Assembly: GCF_963667405.1 (NCBI RefSeq)
Contig: NZ_OY763408.1
Location: 1,821,757-1,885,756 of the forward strand
Reading direction: 5' to 3'
Origin: an uncultured Sphaerochaeta sp.
GTDB taxonomy: Bacteria; Spirochaetota; Spirochaetia; Sphaerochaetales; Sphaerochaetaceae
DNA length: 64,000 nucleotides
Shown here: piece by piece, positions 47,190 to 54,736 of the stretch
How positions within the stretch are numbered: position 1 is the stretch's first letter
Layout of the letters: every line of letters starts with the position of its first letter
Translations under genes and position numbers: made by a program
Notes under the pieces: generated by a model
The model's database searches: none
Told to the model about the DNA's origin: nothing
Seen by the model: only the letters and a program-made list of their open reading frames with translations

Positions 47190-47428
47190 TCTCCCTTGCT
47201 TCAAGGAATGTGGACAAGGTCCTGCATGTGGTCTGCGCCTATGGTGCGACAGTAACTGCCGGCATCGTGCTGCATTCGATCGGATGGGCGCTGCTGGCAG
47301 GGCTGGCGGTTTCCGTATTGAAGGAAGCTTACGACCAATGGTCGTACAAGGGCTGGTCCTGGGGTGATTTGGCTGCCGATGCGATAGGCATCGTCATGGC
47401 GTTTCTGATTCTCGCAATCGCGTTGTAG
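47177..47428 (+). CDS. Small membrane protein, unknown
   Basis: An 83-aa protein with two or three hydrophobic helices and a conserved-looking segment LKEAYDQWSYKGWSWGDLAADAIGIVMAF, reminiscent of the YfiM/DUF2279 pattern (K-E-x-x-D ... D-x-x-A-D-x-x-G). GGGGAGG precedes the ATG, which overlaps the previous gene by 13 bp. Function unknown. Confidence 0.65.
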   Translation: MQRLISLASRNVDKVLHVVCAYGATVTAGIVLHSIGWALLAGLAVSVLKEAYDQWSYKGWSWGDLAADAIGIVMAFLILAIAL

Positions 47429-47436
47429 AGGTGAGT

Positions 47437-47664
47437 ATGGCTTTGAATGTGAAGAAGTCCCAGGCGGCGATGGAAGTGATCCAAGCCGCCGAGAAGAAGG
47501 TGGTCGTGGTGCTGAACGAGTACAACTACGAACTGCTGACAGTATTGGCGGCATCCGGTGGAACCACGGTCGAGCGGATGGTGGAGCATGCGACGCTGCA
47601 GATGTTGAACCAGCGGACGCTGGGGGGTGCCACTATCGGGACCGACCAGCGGAAGGAGGGCTGA
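47437..47664 (+). CDS. Small RHH-like phage protein (1)
   Basis: A 75-aa protein with a strand (KKVVVVLNEYNYELL) followed by two helices (TTVERMVEHATLQMLNQ), a ribbon-helix-helix-like plan. ATG 47437 follows AGAGGTG. It resembles the next gene product in layout (VVxxL ... Y ... K/RM ... A/S-VxMxL), so the two may be paralogues. DNA binding is inferred. Confidence 0.6.
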   Translation: MALNVKKSQAAMEVIQAAEKKVVVVLNEYNYELLTVLAASGGTTVERMVEHATLQMLNQRTLGGATIGTDQRKEG

Positions 47665-47665
47665 T

Positions 47666-47917
47666 ATGGCAGCAAGGAAGAAAGGCCGGCAGGTGGTAAT
47701 CACCTTGAGCACCGAGGAGTACATCAAGCTTTCGATGTTCGGACGGATGTACGGCGAGAGTGTGGCGAAGATGGCCAAGCGATCGGTTGGAATGTACCTG
47801 GGTTATCTGGACAACCAATTGAAAAAGGCTGCCGATCAGCGGCTGAAAGAGCTTGCCGAGCAAGGCGTGACCATCAGCGTGGGTACCCCGCAGAAGGAGG
47901 CCAAGGATGGAGAGTAA
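47666..47917 (+). CDS. Small RHH-like phage protein (2)
   Basis: An 83-aa basic protein, ATG 47666 after AAGGAGGG. RQVVITLSTEEYIKLSMFGRMYGESVAKMAKRSVGMYLGYL aligns in plan with the preceding protein, with a lysine-rich N-terminus and C-terminal helix. Probably a small DNA-binding protein; function unknown. Confidence 0.6.
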   Translation: MAARKKGRQVVITLSTEEYIKLSMFGRMYGESVAKMAKRSVGMYLGYLDNQLKKAADQRLKELAEQGVTISVGTPQKEAKDGE

Positions 47918-48404
47918 GTGCAGGCATTGCAAGATCGGCACCTATGAGCACCAGGTTACCCGCTACAGCCCGTTCAATGGTTCGGTGATCGGTATCGACC
48001 GGTGCATCGTCAAGGAGATCGAGGACCTTTGGTTCTCTGGCATCCACACCACAGGCTGCTGCTGTGGGCACGGGATTATAACCGGCATGGTGAACGTGGT
48101 CGAGGCCGACATGGACAAGATGCTGGCCCTTGGATATATCGGCGGGCGCAACATGTACGGCGCTCCGACCTATACCCTGCGCACCCAGTGCGGGACCATG
48201 GGTGTGACGTTCGAGGATATCCGGTACCCCGAACATCTGGGGCCGTTGGCCGACCAGCCAATAGCGATCCTCTTGGAGGGACTGTCCCTCATCGAGGTGG
48301 CGCTGGTGACCGGCAACATCCGCCTGGCGCTCCGCTTCGAGCGATCGCTGGCGACTGCATTGCAACCCTACTTCAAGGAGGTAAGTGAGAAGTATGGCAA
48401 ATGA
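47907..48404 (+). CDS. Cysteine-rich phage protein, possible zinc binding
   Basis: A 165-aa protein with CRHCKIG near the N-terminus and TTGCCCGHGIITG in the middle, suggesting a zinc site. The remainder is a mixed fold with no enzyme motif that I recognise. AAGGAGG lies upstream of the ATG; it overlaps its neighbours by 11 bp on each side. Unknown role. Confidence 0.65.
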   Translation: MESKCRHCKIGTYEHQVTRYSPFNGSVIGIDRCIVKEIEDLWFSGIHTTGCCCGHGIITGMVNVVEADMDKMLALGYIGGRNMYGAPTYTLRTQCGTMGVTFEDIRYPEHLGPLADQPIAILLEGLSLIEVALVTGNIRLALRFERSLATALQPYFKEVSEKYGK

Positions 48405-48606
48405 TTATCAAGACCAGTACGAGAAGGTGACCCTTGAGTTCTCTTCCGACTTCATGAAGCAGCTGCGGGACCTGGTTGCCAATACCAGGACGCAGAGCGG
48501 TGCCACGGTTACCGTGGAAGAGTTCTTGGAGATACAGGTTGAGCAGATGATTGAAGGGTATCTGGAGATGATCCGAAAGAAGAGGGCTGAAAAAGATGGC
48601 GAATGA
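48394..48606 (+). CDS. Small RHH-like phage protein (3)
   Basis: A 70-aa protein: strand YEKVTLEFSSDFMKQL then helices (TVEEFLEIQVEQMIEGYLEMIRKKRAEK). It has the same overall plan as the proteins at 47437 and 47666. It overlaps both neighbouring genes. Function unknown. Confidence 0.6.
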   Translation: MANDYQDQYEKVTLEFSSDFMKQLRDLVANTRTQSGATVTVEEFLEIQVEQMIEGYLEMIRKKRAEKDGE

Positions 48607-48895
48607 TTATGACTGCGCTTCCCAGCAACGGCTGCTGAAGCTGATCGAGACCATGGCGGGTTCGGAGATCGACGGCCAGACGGCTGCCGATCTGGCGAGG
48701 AAGATGGAGGTGTCAACCACCGCCACCTTCCGGGACCTGCAGAACCTGCAGACTGCCTTGTGGGCGGAGCAGCTGGAGGACGGGCGCTGGCGCCTTACCC
48801 CCAATGCAGCACGGCTCTTGAGGCGGATCACTGACAACATCAACACGGCCATGCGCCGGATCAACAAGGTCCACCAGGACTACATGGGGGTATGA
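48596..48895 (+). CDS. Winged-helix phage protein
   Basis: A 99-aa protein with an HTH (DGQTAADLARKMEVSTTATFRDLQNLQTA) and a short wing (QLEDGRWRLTPNAARLL), similar to IclR-type N-terminal domains. Translation is probably coupled to the previous gene (11-bp overlap). Likely a phage regulator; target unknown. Confidence 0.7.
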   Translation: MANDYDCASQQRLLKLIETMAGSEIDGQTAADLARKMEVSTTATFRDLQNLQTALWAEQLEDGRWRLTPNAARLLRRITDNINTAMRRINKVHQDYMGV

Positions 48896-49404
48896 GGATG
48901 GAACAGAAAGATTTCGGCAGAATGACGATGAATGAAATATTTGGTACCGGTGTCATGGAGGCCGCTAAGATTGCCAGTAAAAAACGGTTTCTTCAAGGCG
49001 TGGTTTATGCCCCGTCTACAGCCGTGCTGCAAGCATCGGCAGCCTTGGATGATGATGAAGGTGGAGTCGATGTTGCTGGCTTGATCGTCGGGCGGAGTTC
49101 TGGAAGCGGGTCGGAAGATATGCTTTATCTTGGCGCTCGATTGATCCGGAATAAGGGAAAATGGGGTAAGGATTTTCCAAAGCATCTCAAGCGATTGGGG
49201 ATCAGTCCAACATCTGCATACCTATGGATGCGTTGTGCGAAGAGGTTTCTTGACCATGACGGTACAGGGGACCTTGTGCATGATATGTACAGAGATTTTC
49301 CGATCAGTCTGCTTTATAGGATTATGAGAAAAGGTGTTCCGGACGAAGTAATCGTCAAGCGTCTTGGTCTCGATATTGACCCCGAGGAAGGAGAGGGTAA
49401 ATGA
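48892..49404 (+). CDS. DUF3102-like phage protein (short paralogue)
   Basis: A 170-aa protein with LYLGARLIRNKGKWGKDFPKHLKRLGISPTSAYLWMRCAKRFL. This segment aligns with the next gene product (IGARLCRIRAHEG...LGIKKSWAYCAIAAAAKYL), so the two are paralogues of a DUF3102-like type. Base composition is visibly more AT-rich than the surrounding phage genes. Function unknown. Confidence 0.65.
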   Translation: MRMEQKDFGRMTMNEIFGTGVMEAAKIASKKRFLQGVVYAPSTAVLQASAALDDDEGGVDVAGLIVGRSSGSGSEDMLYLGARLIRNKGKWGKDFPKHLKRLGISPTSAYLWMRCAKRFLDHDGTGDLVHDMYRDFPISLLYRIMRKGVPDEVIVKRLGLDIDPEEGEGK

Positions 49405-50408
49405 AAAATACTGAAACTATTCCGGCCGGCCGGAAAACCAGAATTGATACTGATATTATTCCACGCGTGGAAAAATATACAGCCGATGAACTGGAGGGTT
49501 TGACAGAGGAAGACCGGAGTGAAATTGCCAAGCTTGGCGAAGATGTTTATGACATCGATCAGAAGTTTGCATTCCTCGGTCCATATTCATTCGAGGTAGA
49601 CATTGTCGAGTGTCATTCCGTAGCAATTACCATTATCAATCATAGGCTACATATCGGAGCAAGGCTTTGCCGTATCCGAGCACATGAAGGTCAAAAGCGT
49701 TTTCAAGAGGCAATCGGGAATCTAGGAATAAAGAAATCATGGGCCTATTGTGCCATTGCAGCGGCTGCAAAGTATCTAAATGAAACCGGCGGCATAAAAT
49801 ATCCTAACATTGTTGCGTTAGGGAATAAGAAGTCTGATGCGCTTACCTATTTCAACGATCCAGAGCTGGAAATTCTGGATGCTGGTGGATCGGTAAACGG
49901 CATGACAATCGAGACTATCGATAGCAAGTCGTCTCGGGAAGTGGAAAAGGCCATCAAAAAACTGAAAGCCCAGAATGAAGCGCTCTCCAAGATGATTGTC
50001 AAGAAAAAGGAAGAAAACCTACAACTCACAGATCAGCTGGAGGAAATGGAGAAACAGGTGAACCGACCCGTCGACTGGTCGGCCCGATCGGCCGAGATAC
50101 TTGCCGAGCTGAACAAGATTCTGATGGAGGCCTCCCAGCTCAACGGCCGGCTCAATGCTTTGGTGGACGAGGTCCATGGCATGCAGGAGACCGAGTGGAC
50201 CAAGGAGGAGAGCGTGTGCCTGCAGCAGGCGAAGTTCGTGGCCTCCACGATCAGCGACGACGCTTCGGTCACCGTGGACCGGCTGGACTGGCTGGCGCCG
50301 AAGGTGAACGCCGCCTTCTTCCCGGGGCTGAACTTCAACCGCGGCCATGCCGACGATGCCGACGATGCCGACTACACAGTGGTCGACGGCGAGGGGGAGG
50401 ATGCGTGA
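49401..50408 (+). CDS. DUF3102-like phage protein with coiled coil
   Basis: A 335-aa protein. Residues about 60-125 hold the DUF3102-like segment shared with its neighbour; about 175-225 is a strong coiled coil (KAIKKLKAQNEALSKMIVKKKEENLQLTDQLEEMEKQV); an acidic tail with DADDADD follows. The 5' two thirds are AT-rich while the 3' third, from about 50040, is GC-rich, which suggests a recombination junction. It overlaps the transposase start by one base. Function unknown. Confidence 0.65.
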   Translation: MKNTETIPAGRKTRIDTDIIPRVEKYTADELEGLTEEDRSEIAKLGEDVYDIDQKFAFLGPYSFEVDIVECHSVAITIINHRLHIGARLCRIRAHEGQKRFQEAIGNLGIKKSWAYCAIAAAAKYLNETGGIKYPNIVALGNKKSDALTYFNDPELEILDAGGSVNGMTIETIDSKSSREVEKAIKKLKAQNEALSKMIVKKKEENLQLTDQLEEMEKQVNRPVDWSARSAEILAELNKILMEASQLNGRLNALVDEVHGMQETEWTKEESVCLQQAKFVASTISDDASVTVDRLDWLAPKVNAAFFPGLNFNRGHADDADDADYTVVDGEGEDA

Positions 50409-52096
50409 TGCTGCAGTCGTACCTACCGGTGATAGAGGCCGCCCCGCGAGGCGAGCGCGGGCGGATGATCGAGGATTTGAGCAGGCAGCTGGGGGTGAGC
50501 AAGGCCACCATCTACCGCAAGCTTGACGAGGCCGGCTACTGCCAGGACCGCCAGAGGAGGGCCGACGCAGGGTCCACGGCGGTCGAGGAGCAGGCGCTTG
50601 CCGCCCTTGCCGCCTATATGAAAAGCGGCATCAGAAGCAACGACAAGGCCACCTTGGCCATCCCCACCGCCCGGCAGGTCCTGGAAGCCAGCGGGGTCGA
50701 CTTCGGCGAGGTGACCAACTCCACCCTGGGCCGGCTGCTGCGTGAGCGCGGGCTGGACGTGAAGACCCAACAGGCGCCCGAGCCGTTCGTGCGGATGCGC
50801 AGCCTGCACCCCAACCATGTTCACCAGTGCGATCCGTCGGTCTGCCTGGTCTACTACCTTCCCAATGGCGGCCAGCGCATCCTGGAGGAGCGCGAGGTGT
50901 ACAAGAACAAGCCGTTTTTGTTGGGCAAGGAGAACCTCAAGGTGTGGCGCTACGTGCTGACCGACCACTACAGCGGCTCGATCTGCCACCGCTACTACCA
51001 GGTGGCCGGTGAGAACACCCTCACTCTCTGGGACTTTCTTCTCTACAGTTGGGCGAAGAAGGCCGATCCGCTGGATGCGTTCCACGGCCTGCCCGATCTG
51101 CTTGTATGGGACAAGGGAAGTGCCAACTCATCCAAGGCGATCGCCAACGCGCTGAAGGGTCTGCGGGTGCAGACCTACGACCACAAGGTGGGAAACCCCC
51201 GGGCCAAGGGAAGCGTCGAGAGGAGCAACGACATTGTCGAGCGCCTGTTCGAGTCGCGCCTCAAGGCCCAGCCGGTGCGAAGCGTGGACGAGCTGAACGA
51301 GTATGCCGAGAAGTGGGACGCACTGTACAACGCTGGCCTCATTAAGGGCTACGACAGCACCCTGCGCCGAGCCAAGAGCAGCCGCCTTGACTTGTGGCTC
51401 ACCATCCCCGTCGAAAAGCTGCGCGAGCTTCCCGAGGGCGCGAGGAACCTGTTGGTGCCGGAGCCGGAGACCCGCCAGGTCCAGGGCGACTTGTCCGTCA
51501 GCTATGCGCACCCGCGCCTTGGTCGAAGCGGATCGTACAGCCTGGGCAAGCTGCCGGGCATCCGCCCCAAGTTGGTGGTCAACGTGCAGCCGATCCTCAC
51601 CGATCCCGATGGGGTGTTGCGTGTCAGCTACCAGTACCAGGGTGAGGAGATCACCGACGAGATTTACCCGGCCCTCATCGACGAGGCGGGCTTCCCGCTG
51701 GACGCACCGGTGTGGGGAGTGGAGTTCAAGCGCCATCCGGACACCTACGTGCAGACGGCTGCCAAGAGCCTGGACGATCTGATCGGCGACGAGAAGAAAC
51801 CGTTCGCCGGCTGGAACGAGGGCAACGGCATCGCCGCCCTGGATGCGATCCAGAGCAGCGACCCGTCTGTCGTGGCCATGCAGAAGACCGGCCGGCCGGC
51901 AGCCCCGCCGCAGAGCCGCATCCGCATCTCCACCGTGGAGGCTGCCAAGACTCTCAAGGCCCGCATGGGATGGTGGACGCCCGAGTGCCTGCAGTATTTG
52001 CGCGACACCTACACCGACGGTGTGCCCGAGGCTGACATCGATGCGATCGAGCTGCACCTTGGCGGGCAGAGGAGGAAGGCCGGATGTGTGGGTTGA
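50408..52096 (+). CDS. MuA-type DDE transposase
   Basis: A 562-aa protein starting at ATG 50408 (overlapping the upstream stop). An N-terminal HTH (IEDLSRQLGVSKATIYRKLDEAG, 21-43) is followed by a helical DNA-binding region and the integrase core with D142 (HQCDPS), D235 (VWDKGSAN) and E271 (KGSVERSND). The D-35-E spacing is exact. The C-terminal beta domain (about 375-470) resembles the Mu transposase C-terminal domain. It catalyses strand transfer for replicative transposition. It is followed, with a 13-bp overlap, by its ATPase partner. Confidence 0.93.
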   Translation: MLQSYLPVIEAAPRGERGRMIEDLSRQLGVSKATIYRKLDEAGYCQDRQRRADAGSTAVEEQALAALAAYMKSGIRSNDKATLAIPTARQVLEASGVDFGEVTNSTLGRLLRERGLDVKTQQAPEPFVRMRSLHPNHVHQCDPSVCLVYYLPNGGQRILEEREVYKNKPFLLGKENLKVWRYVLTDHYSGSICHRYYQVAGENTLTLWDFLLYSWAKKADPLDAFHGLPDLLVWDKGSANSSKAIANALKGLRVQTYDHKVGNPRAKGSVERSNDIVERLFESRLKAQPVRSVDELNEYAEKWDALYNAGLIKGYDSTLRRAKSSRLDLWLTIPVEKLRELPEGARNLLVPEPETRQVQGDLSVSYAHPRLGRSGSYSLGKLPGIRPKLVVNVQPILTDPDGVLRVSYQYQGEEITDEIYPALIDEAGFPLDAPVWGVEFKRHPDTYVQTAAKSLDDLIGDEKKPFAGWNEGNGIAALDAIQSSDPSVVAMQKTGRPAAPPQSRIRISTVEAAKTLKARMGWWTPECLQYLRDTYTDGVPEADIDAIELHLGGQRRKAGCVG

Positions 52097-53184
52097 AGAC
52101 GGTCCTTGCCAAGGAGGGCATCACGCAGGTGGAGCTTGCCGGCCATCTGGGGTTGAGCAAGGCGGCGGTCTGCCAGATCGCCAACTACGGGCAGTTCCCC
52201 AAGGGCCGCGAGGCCGAGACGAGGGATGCGATCAACAAGTTCCTGGACGCCCGAGGCGTACCGGTGAAGGATTTATGGAAAGGCGTCCGTTCGGACGACG
52301 AGGAAGAAGCCAAGGAGGCATGCGTTATGTTGGGCATGAATGCGAAGAGACAGTTCAGACTGGTACGTGACCCGTTCACCGATGATGTGACCGAGAGCAG
52401 GGACGTGTACCTGTCCGAAAGCGGCCGCTATGTGGCCGAGTACATGTACATGACGGCCAAGGCCGGCGGGATGTTGGCGGTGGTCGGAGAGAGCGGCAGC
52501 GGAAAGAGCACGCTGCGGCGCCTGCTGCTGGACCGCATCGACCGTGAGGACCTCAAGATCAAGGTGATCTTCCCCCGCTCCATCGACAAGGGTAAGCTCA
52601 CCGCCTCCTCCATCTGCGACGCGATCGTCGCCGACTGCAGCGAAGACAAGCCGAAGCGCACCCTTGAGGCCAAGAGCCGGCAGATCGAGCGGGTGCTGAC
52701 CGCATCGAGCAGGGCCGGATGGTCGCATGTACTGATGATCGAGGAGGCCCACGACCTGGACGTGCGCACGCTGAAGTACCTCAAGCGGTTCTGGGAATTG
52801 GAGGACGGCTTCAAGAAGCTGCTCTCGGTAATCCTGGTGGCGCAGCCGGAGATCAAGGGGATGCTGGACGAGAGCCGCAACCCCGAGGCACGCGAGATCA
52901 TCCGGCGCATGGAGGTTGCCGAGATCAGCCCGTTCGAGAACCCGGATGAATTGAAGGAGTACCTCACTCTCAAGTTCGCCCGTGTGGGCGTGAAGGCATC
53001 AGAGGTGATGGACGAGGGTTGCTACCAGGCGATCCTGGACAAGCTGGTGAGGAAAACCCGCAGCGGGTACCGGTTGAACTACGCATACCCGCTTACGGTG
53101 AACAACATGGTCAAGAAGGCCATGAACACAGCCGCCGACATCGGCCAGACTCTGGTGGATGCGGAGACGATTGCAAGCATATAG
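52084..53184 (+). CDS. MuB-type AAA ATPase, target-selection protein
   Basis: A 366-aa protein with an N-terminal HTH (ITQVELAGHLGLSKAAVCQIANYG, 13-36) as in MuB, then an AAA ATPase with Walker A GESGSGKS (135-142) and Walker B HVLMIEEAHD. It delivers target DNA to the transposase and protects phage DNA by target immunity in Mu. Its place directly after the transposase gene supports this. Confidence 0.92.
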   Translation: MCGLKTVLAKEGITQVELAGHLGLSKAAVCQIANYGQFPKGREAETRDAINKFLDARGVPVKDLWKGVRSDDEEEAKEACVMLGMNAKRQFRLVRDPFTDDVTESRDVYLSESGRYVAEYMYMTAKAGGMLAVVGESGSGKSTLRRLLLDRIDREDLKIKVIFPRSIDKGKLTASSICDAIVADCSEDKPKRTLEAKSRQIERVLTASSRAGWSHVLMIEEAHDLDVRTLKYLKRFWELEDGFKKLLSVILVAQPEIKGMLDESRNPEAREIIRRMEVAEISPFENPDELKEYLTLKFARVGVKASEVMDEGCYQAILDKLVRKTRSGYRLNYAYPLTVNNMVKKAMNTAADIGQTLVDAETIASI

Positions 53185-53198
53185 CAAGGGAGAGGAAT

Positions 53199-53828
53199 AT
53201 GGAAGATTACAAGCAGACGATGAACGGGACCGAGTATTGGCTGGACCAGCGGGGCAGCCTGGTGCCCGCCGAGAAGATCGGCGAGCTGGACAAGCTGCGC
53301 GACGACGTGGTGCGCGAGATGCTGGGAGTGGCCCTGCCGCTCTCGGATGCCTTGAGGAAGGCCAAGGCAAGCGTGTACAGTACGCTGGACACCTTCCTGG
53401 CGATGAGCAGCGAGCAGTACGGTGTCAAGCGCAAGGGCACCAAGGGCAACGTCACCCTGCTCACCTTCGACGGCCGCTACAAGGTCGCCCTCTGCTACAA
53501 CGATGTGTTCGCATTCGACGAGCGGCTGCAGACCGCCAAGGAATTGATCGACTCCTGCCTCATCCGCTGGGCCGATGGTGCTTCCGCCAACCTGGTGGCC
53601 GTGGTAAAGGAGGCTTTCCGGGTCGACAAGAAGGGCAAGCTGGACGTGAGGCGCATCCTTGAGCTGCGCCGCTATGAGATCCATGACGAGCAGTGGCAGC
53701 AGGCCATGGAGGCGATCAGCGACAGCATCACCGTGCAGAACACGCGCCGGTATGTGCGCTTCTACGAGCGCCACGGGGAGGACGAGTGGAGGCAGGTTGC
53801 CCTGGACTGGTCCTCGATCACAGGATAA
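53199..53828 (+). CDS. DUF3164 early phage protein
   Basis: A 209-aa protein; ATG 53199 follows GGAGAGGA. It matches the DUF3164 type (N-terminal YWLDQRGSLVPAEKI, central YKVALCYNDVFAFDERLQTAKELIDSCL, C-terminal RRYVRFYER). Such genes commonly follow B in Mu-like phages. Function is not established. Confidence 0.82.
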   Translation: MEDYKQTMNGTEYWLDQRGSLVPAEKIGELDKLRDDVVREMLGVALPLSDALRKAKASVYSTLDTFLAMSSEQYGVKRKGTKGNVTLLTFDGRYKVALCYNDVFAFDERLQTAKELIDSCLIRWADGASANLVAVVKEAFRVDKKGKLDVRRILELRRYEIHDEQWQQAMEAISDSITVQNTRRYVRFYERHGEDEWRQVALDWSSITG

Positions 53829-53839
53829 GGGGGATGGCG

Positions 53840-54277
53840 ATGAAGAGCAGCTGGCTGAAACTGATCCACGTGGCCAAGAGGCAGTGCAACCTGGACGACC
53901 AGAGTTACCGCGCCCTTCTGTCGGGTGTCGCCGGGGTCGACTCCGCAAGCGGCATCGAATCGGAGGCGCAGTTCAAGGCGGTCATGGCCGCCTTCGACCG
54001 CCTCGGCTTCTCCCGCAACGAAGGCAAGGTCTACTCGATCGACGACGACCAGATGGCCAAGGCCTACGCCTTGTGGTGCAACCTGCATGACCTGGGAGCG
54101 GTGGATAACCGCTCCTATGGCAGTTTCATGGCATGGGTGAAGCGCATGTATCCCCAGGACATTTTGCGCAAGGGCCAGAAGAGCCAGCTGATCGAGGCGC
54201 TCAAGCGCTGGGAGATTCGTGTGGACATGAAGCGCAACAGGGAACTGGTCAAGGGAGGTGTGGCTTGTGAGAAATGA
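53840..54277 (+). CDS. GemA/gp16-like protein (DUF1018)
   Basis: A 145-aa protein (ATG 53840 is preferred over 53834 because of the distance from AAGGGGG). DUF1018 features: LKLIHVAKRQCNLDDQSYRALLSG, AAFDRLGF, KAYALWCNLHDLGAVDNRSYGSFMAWVKRMY. In Mu, GemA lies just before mor and affects host gene expression. The gene overlaps the Mor-like gene by 11 bp. Confidence 0.85.
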   Translation: MKSSWLKLIHVAKRQCNLDDQSYRALLSGVAGVDSASGIESEAQFKAVMAAFDRLGFSRNEGKVYSIDDDQMAKAYALWCNLHDLGAVDNRSYGSFMAWVKRMYPQDILRKGQKSQLIEALKRWEIRVDMKRNRELVKGGVACEK

Positions 54278-54587
54278 TATGGCGGCCGAGATGGTCGAGT
54301 CGGTGAAGAAGGTGGTCGGGGACGAGAGCCAGGCGACGCGCGTGGTGCGCCAGCTCCTGGTTGACTTTGGCGGTACGCAGGTGTACCTTCCAATGGTAGC
54401 GACCGCATTCCGCGACGAGCTGGAGGCCGAGGTGTACGACTCATTCGACGGGTCCAACCAGCGCGAGATATGCACCCGCTACCAGATCAGCTTCACCACC
54501 CTGTACGCGATCATCAAGCGCGAGCGTGAGAAGCGCATCGGTAAACGCGAGGAGGACGCACAGGGCGTGCTTGATTTGACGGACTAG
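54267..54587 (+). CDS. Mor-like transcription activator
   Basis: A 106-aa protein starting at GTG 54267 (GGAGG 8 bp upstream). The Mor family C-terminal HTH is NQREICTRYQISFTTLYAIIKREREKR, and the N-terminal dimerisation helices are present. In Mu, Mor switches on the middle operon. Only this one Mor/C family member is visible in the window, so it may serve both middle and late promoters. Confidence 0.85.
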   Translation: MRNDMAAEMVESVKKVVGDESQATRVVRQLLVDFGGTQVYLPMVATAFRDELEAEVYDSFDGSNQREICTRYQISFTTLYAIIKREREKRIGKREEDAQGVLDLTD

Positions 54588-54624
54588 TAATTTCATCACT
54601 TCGTCCACAGGATGCGCCTACGGC

Positions 54625-54645
54625 GTTCATAAACCGTTTATGAAC
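54625..54645. promoter_or_regulatory. 21-bp perfect palindrome upstream of the second late operon
   Basis: Arms GTTCATAAAC and GTTTATGAAC flank a single C. It lies between mor and the protease gene, the expected place for a Mor/C binding site. Confidence 0.6.
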
Positions 54646-54658
54646 ACGATTACCAACA

Positions 54659-54690
54659 GGGGTGACAAGCAGAATGCTTGCCACCCCTTC
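54659..54690 (+). terminator. Terminator after the Mor-like gene
   Basis: GGGGTG-a-CAAGC / GCTTG-c-CACCCC with a 5-nt loop, followed by TTCTCTTT. It separates early and second late transcription units. Confidence 0.75.
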
Positions 54691-54709
54691 TCTTTGCCAA
54701 AAAAGTAAG

Positions 54710-54735
54710 GCGCATTACAAGGAATGTACGTGCGC
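54710..54735 (+). other. Hairpin enclosing the ribosome site of the protease gene
   Basis: GCGCA...TACA / TGTA...TGCGC imperfect stem with AGGAA in the loop, ending one base before the ATG at 54737. It could modulate translation of the protease. Confidence 0.4.
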
Positions 54736-54736
54736 A

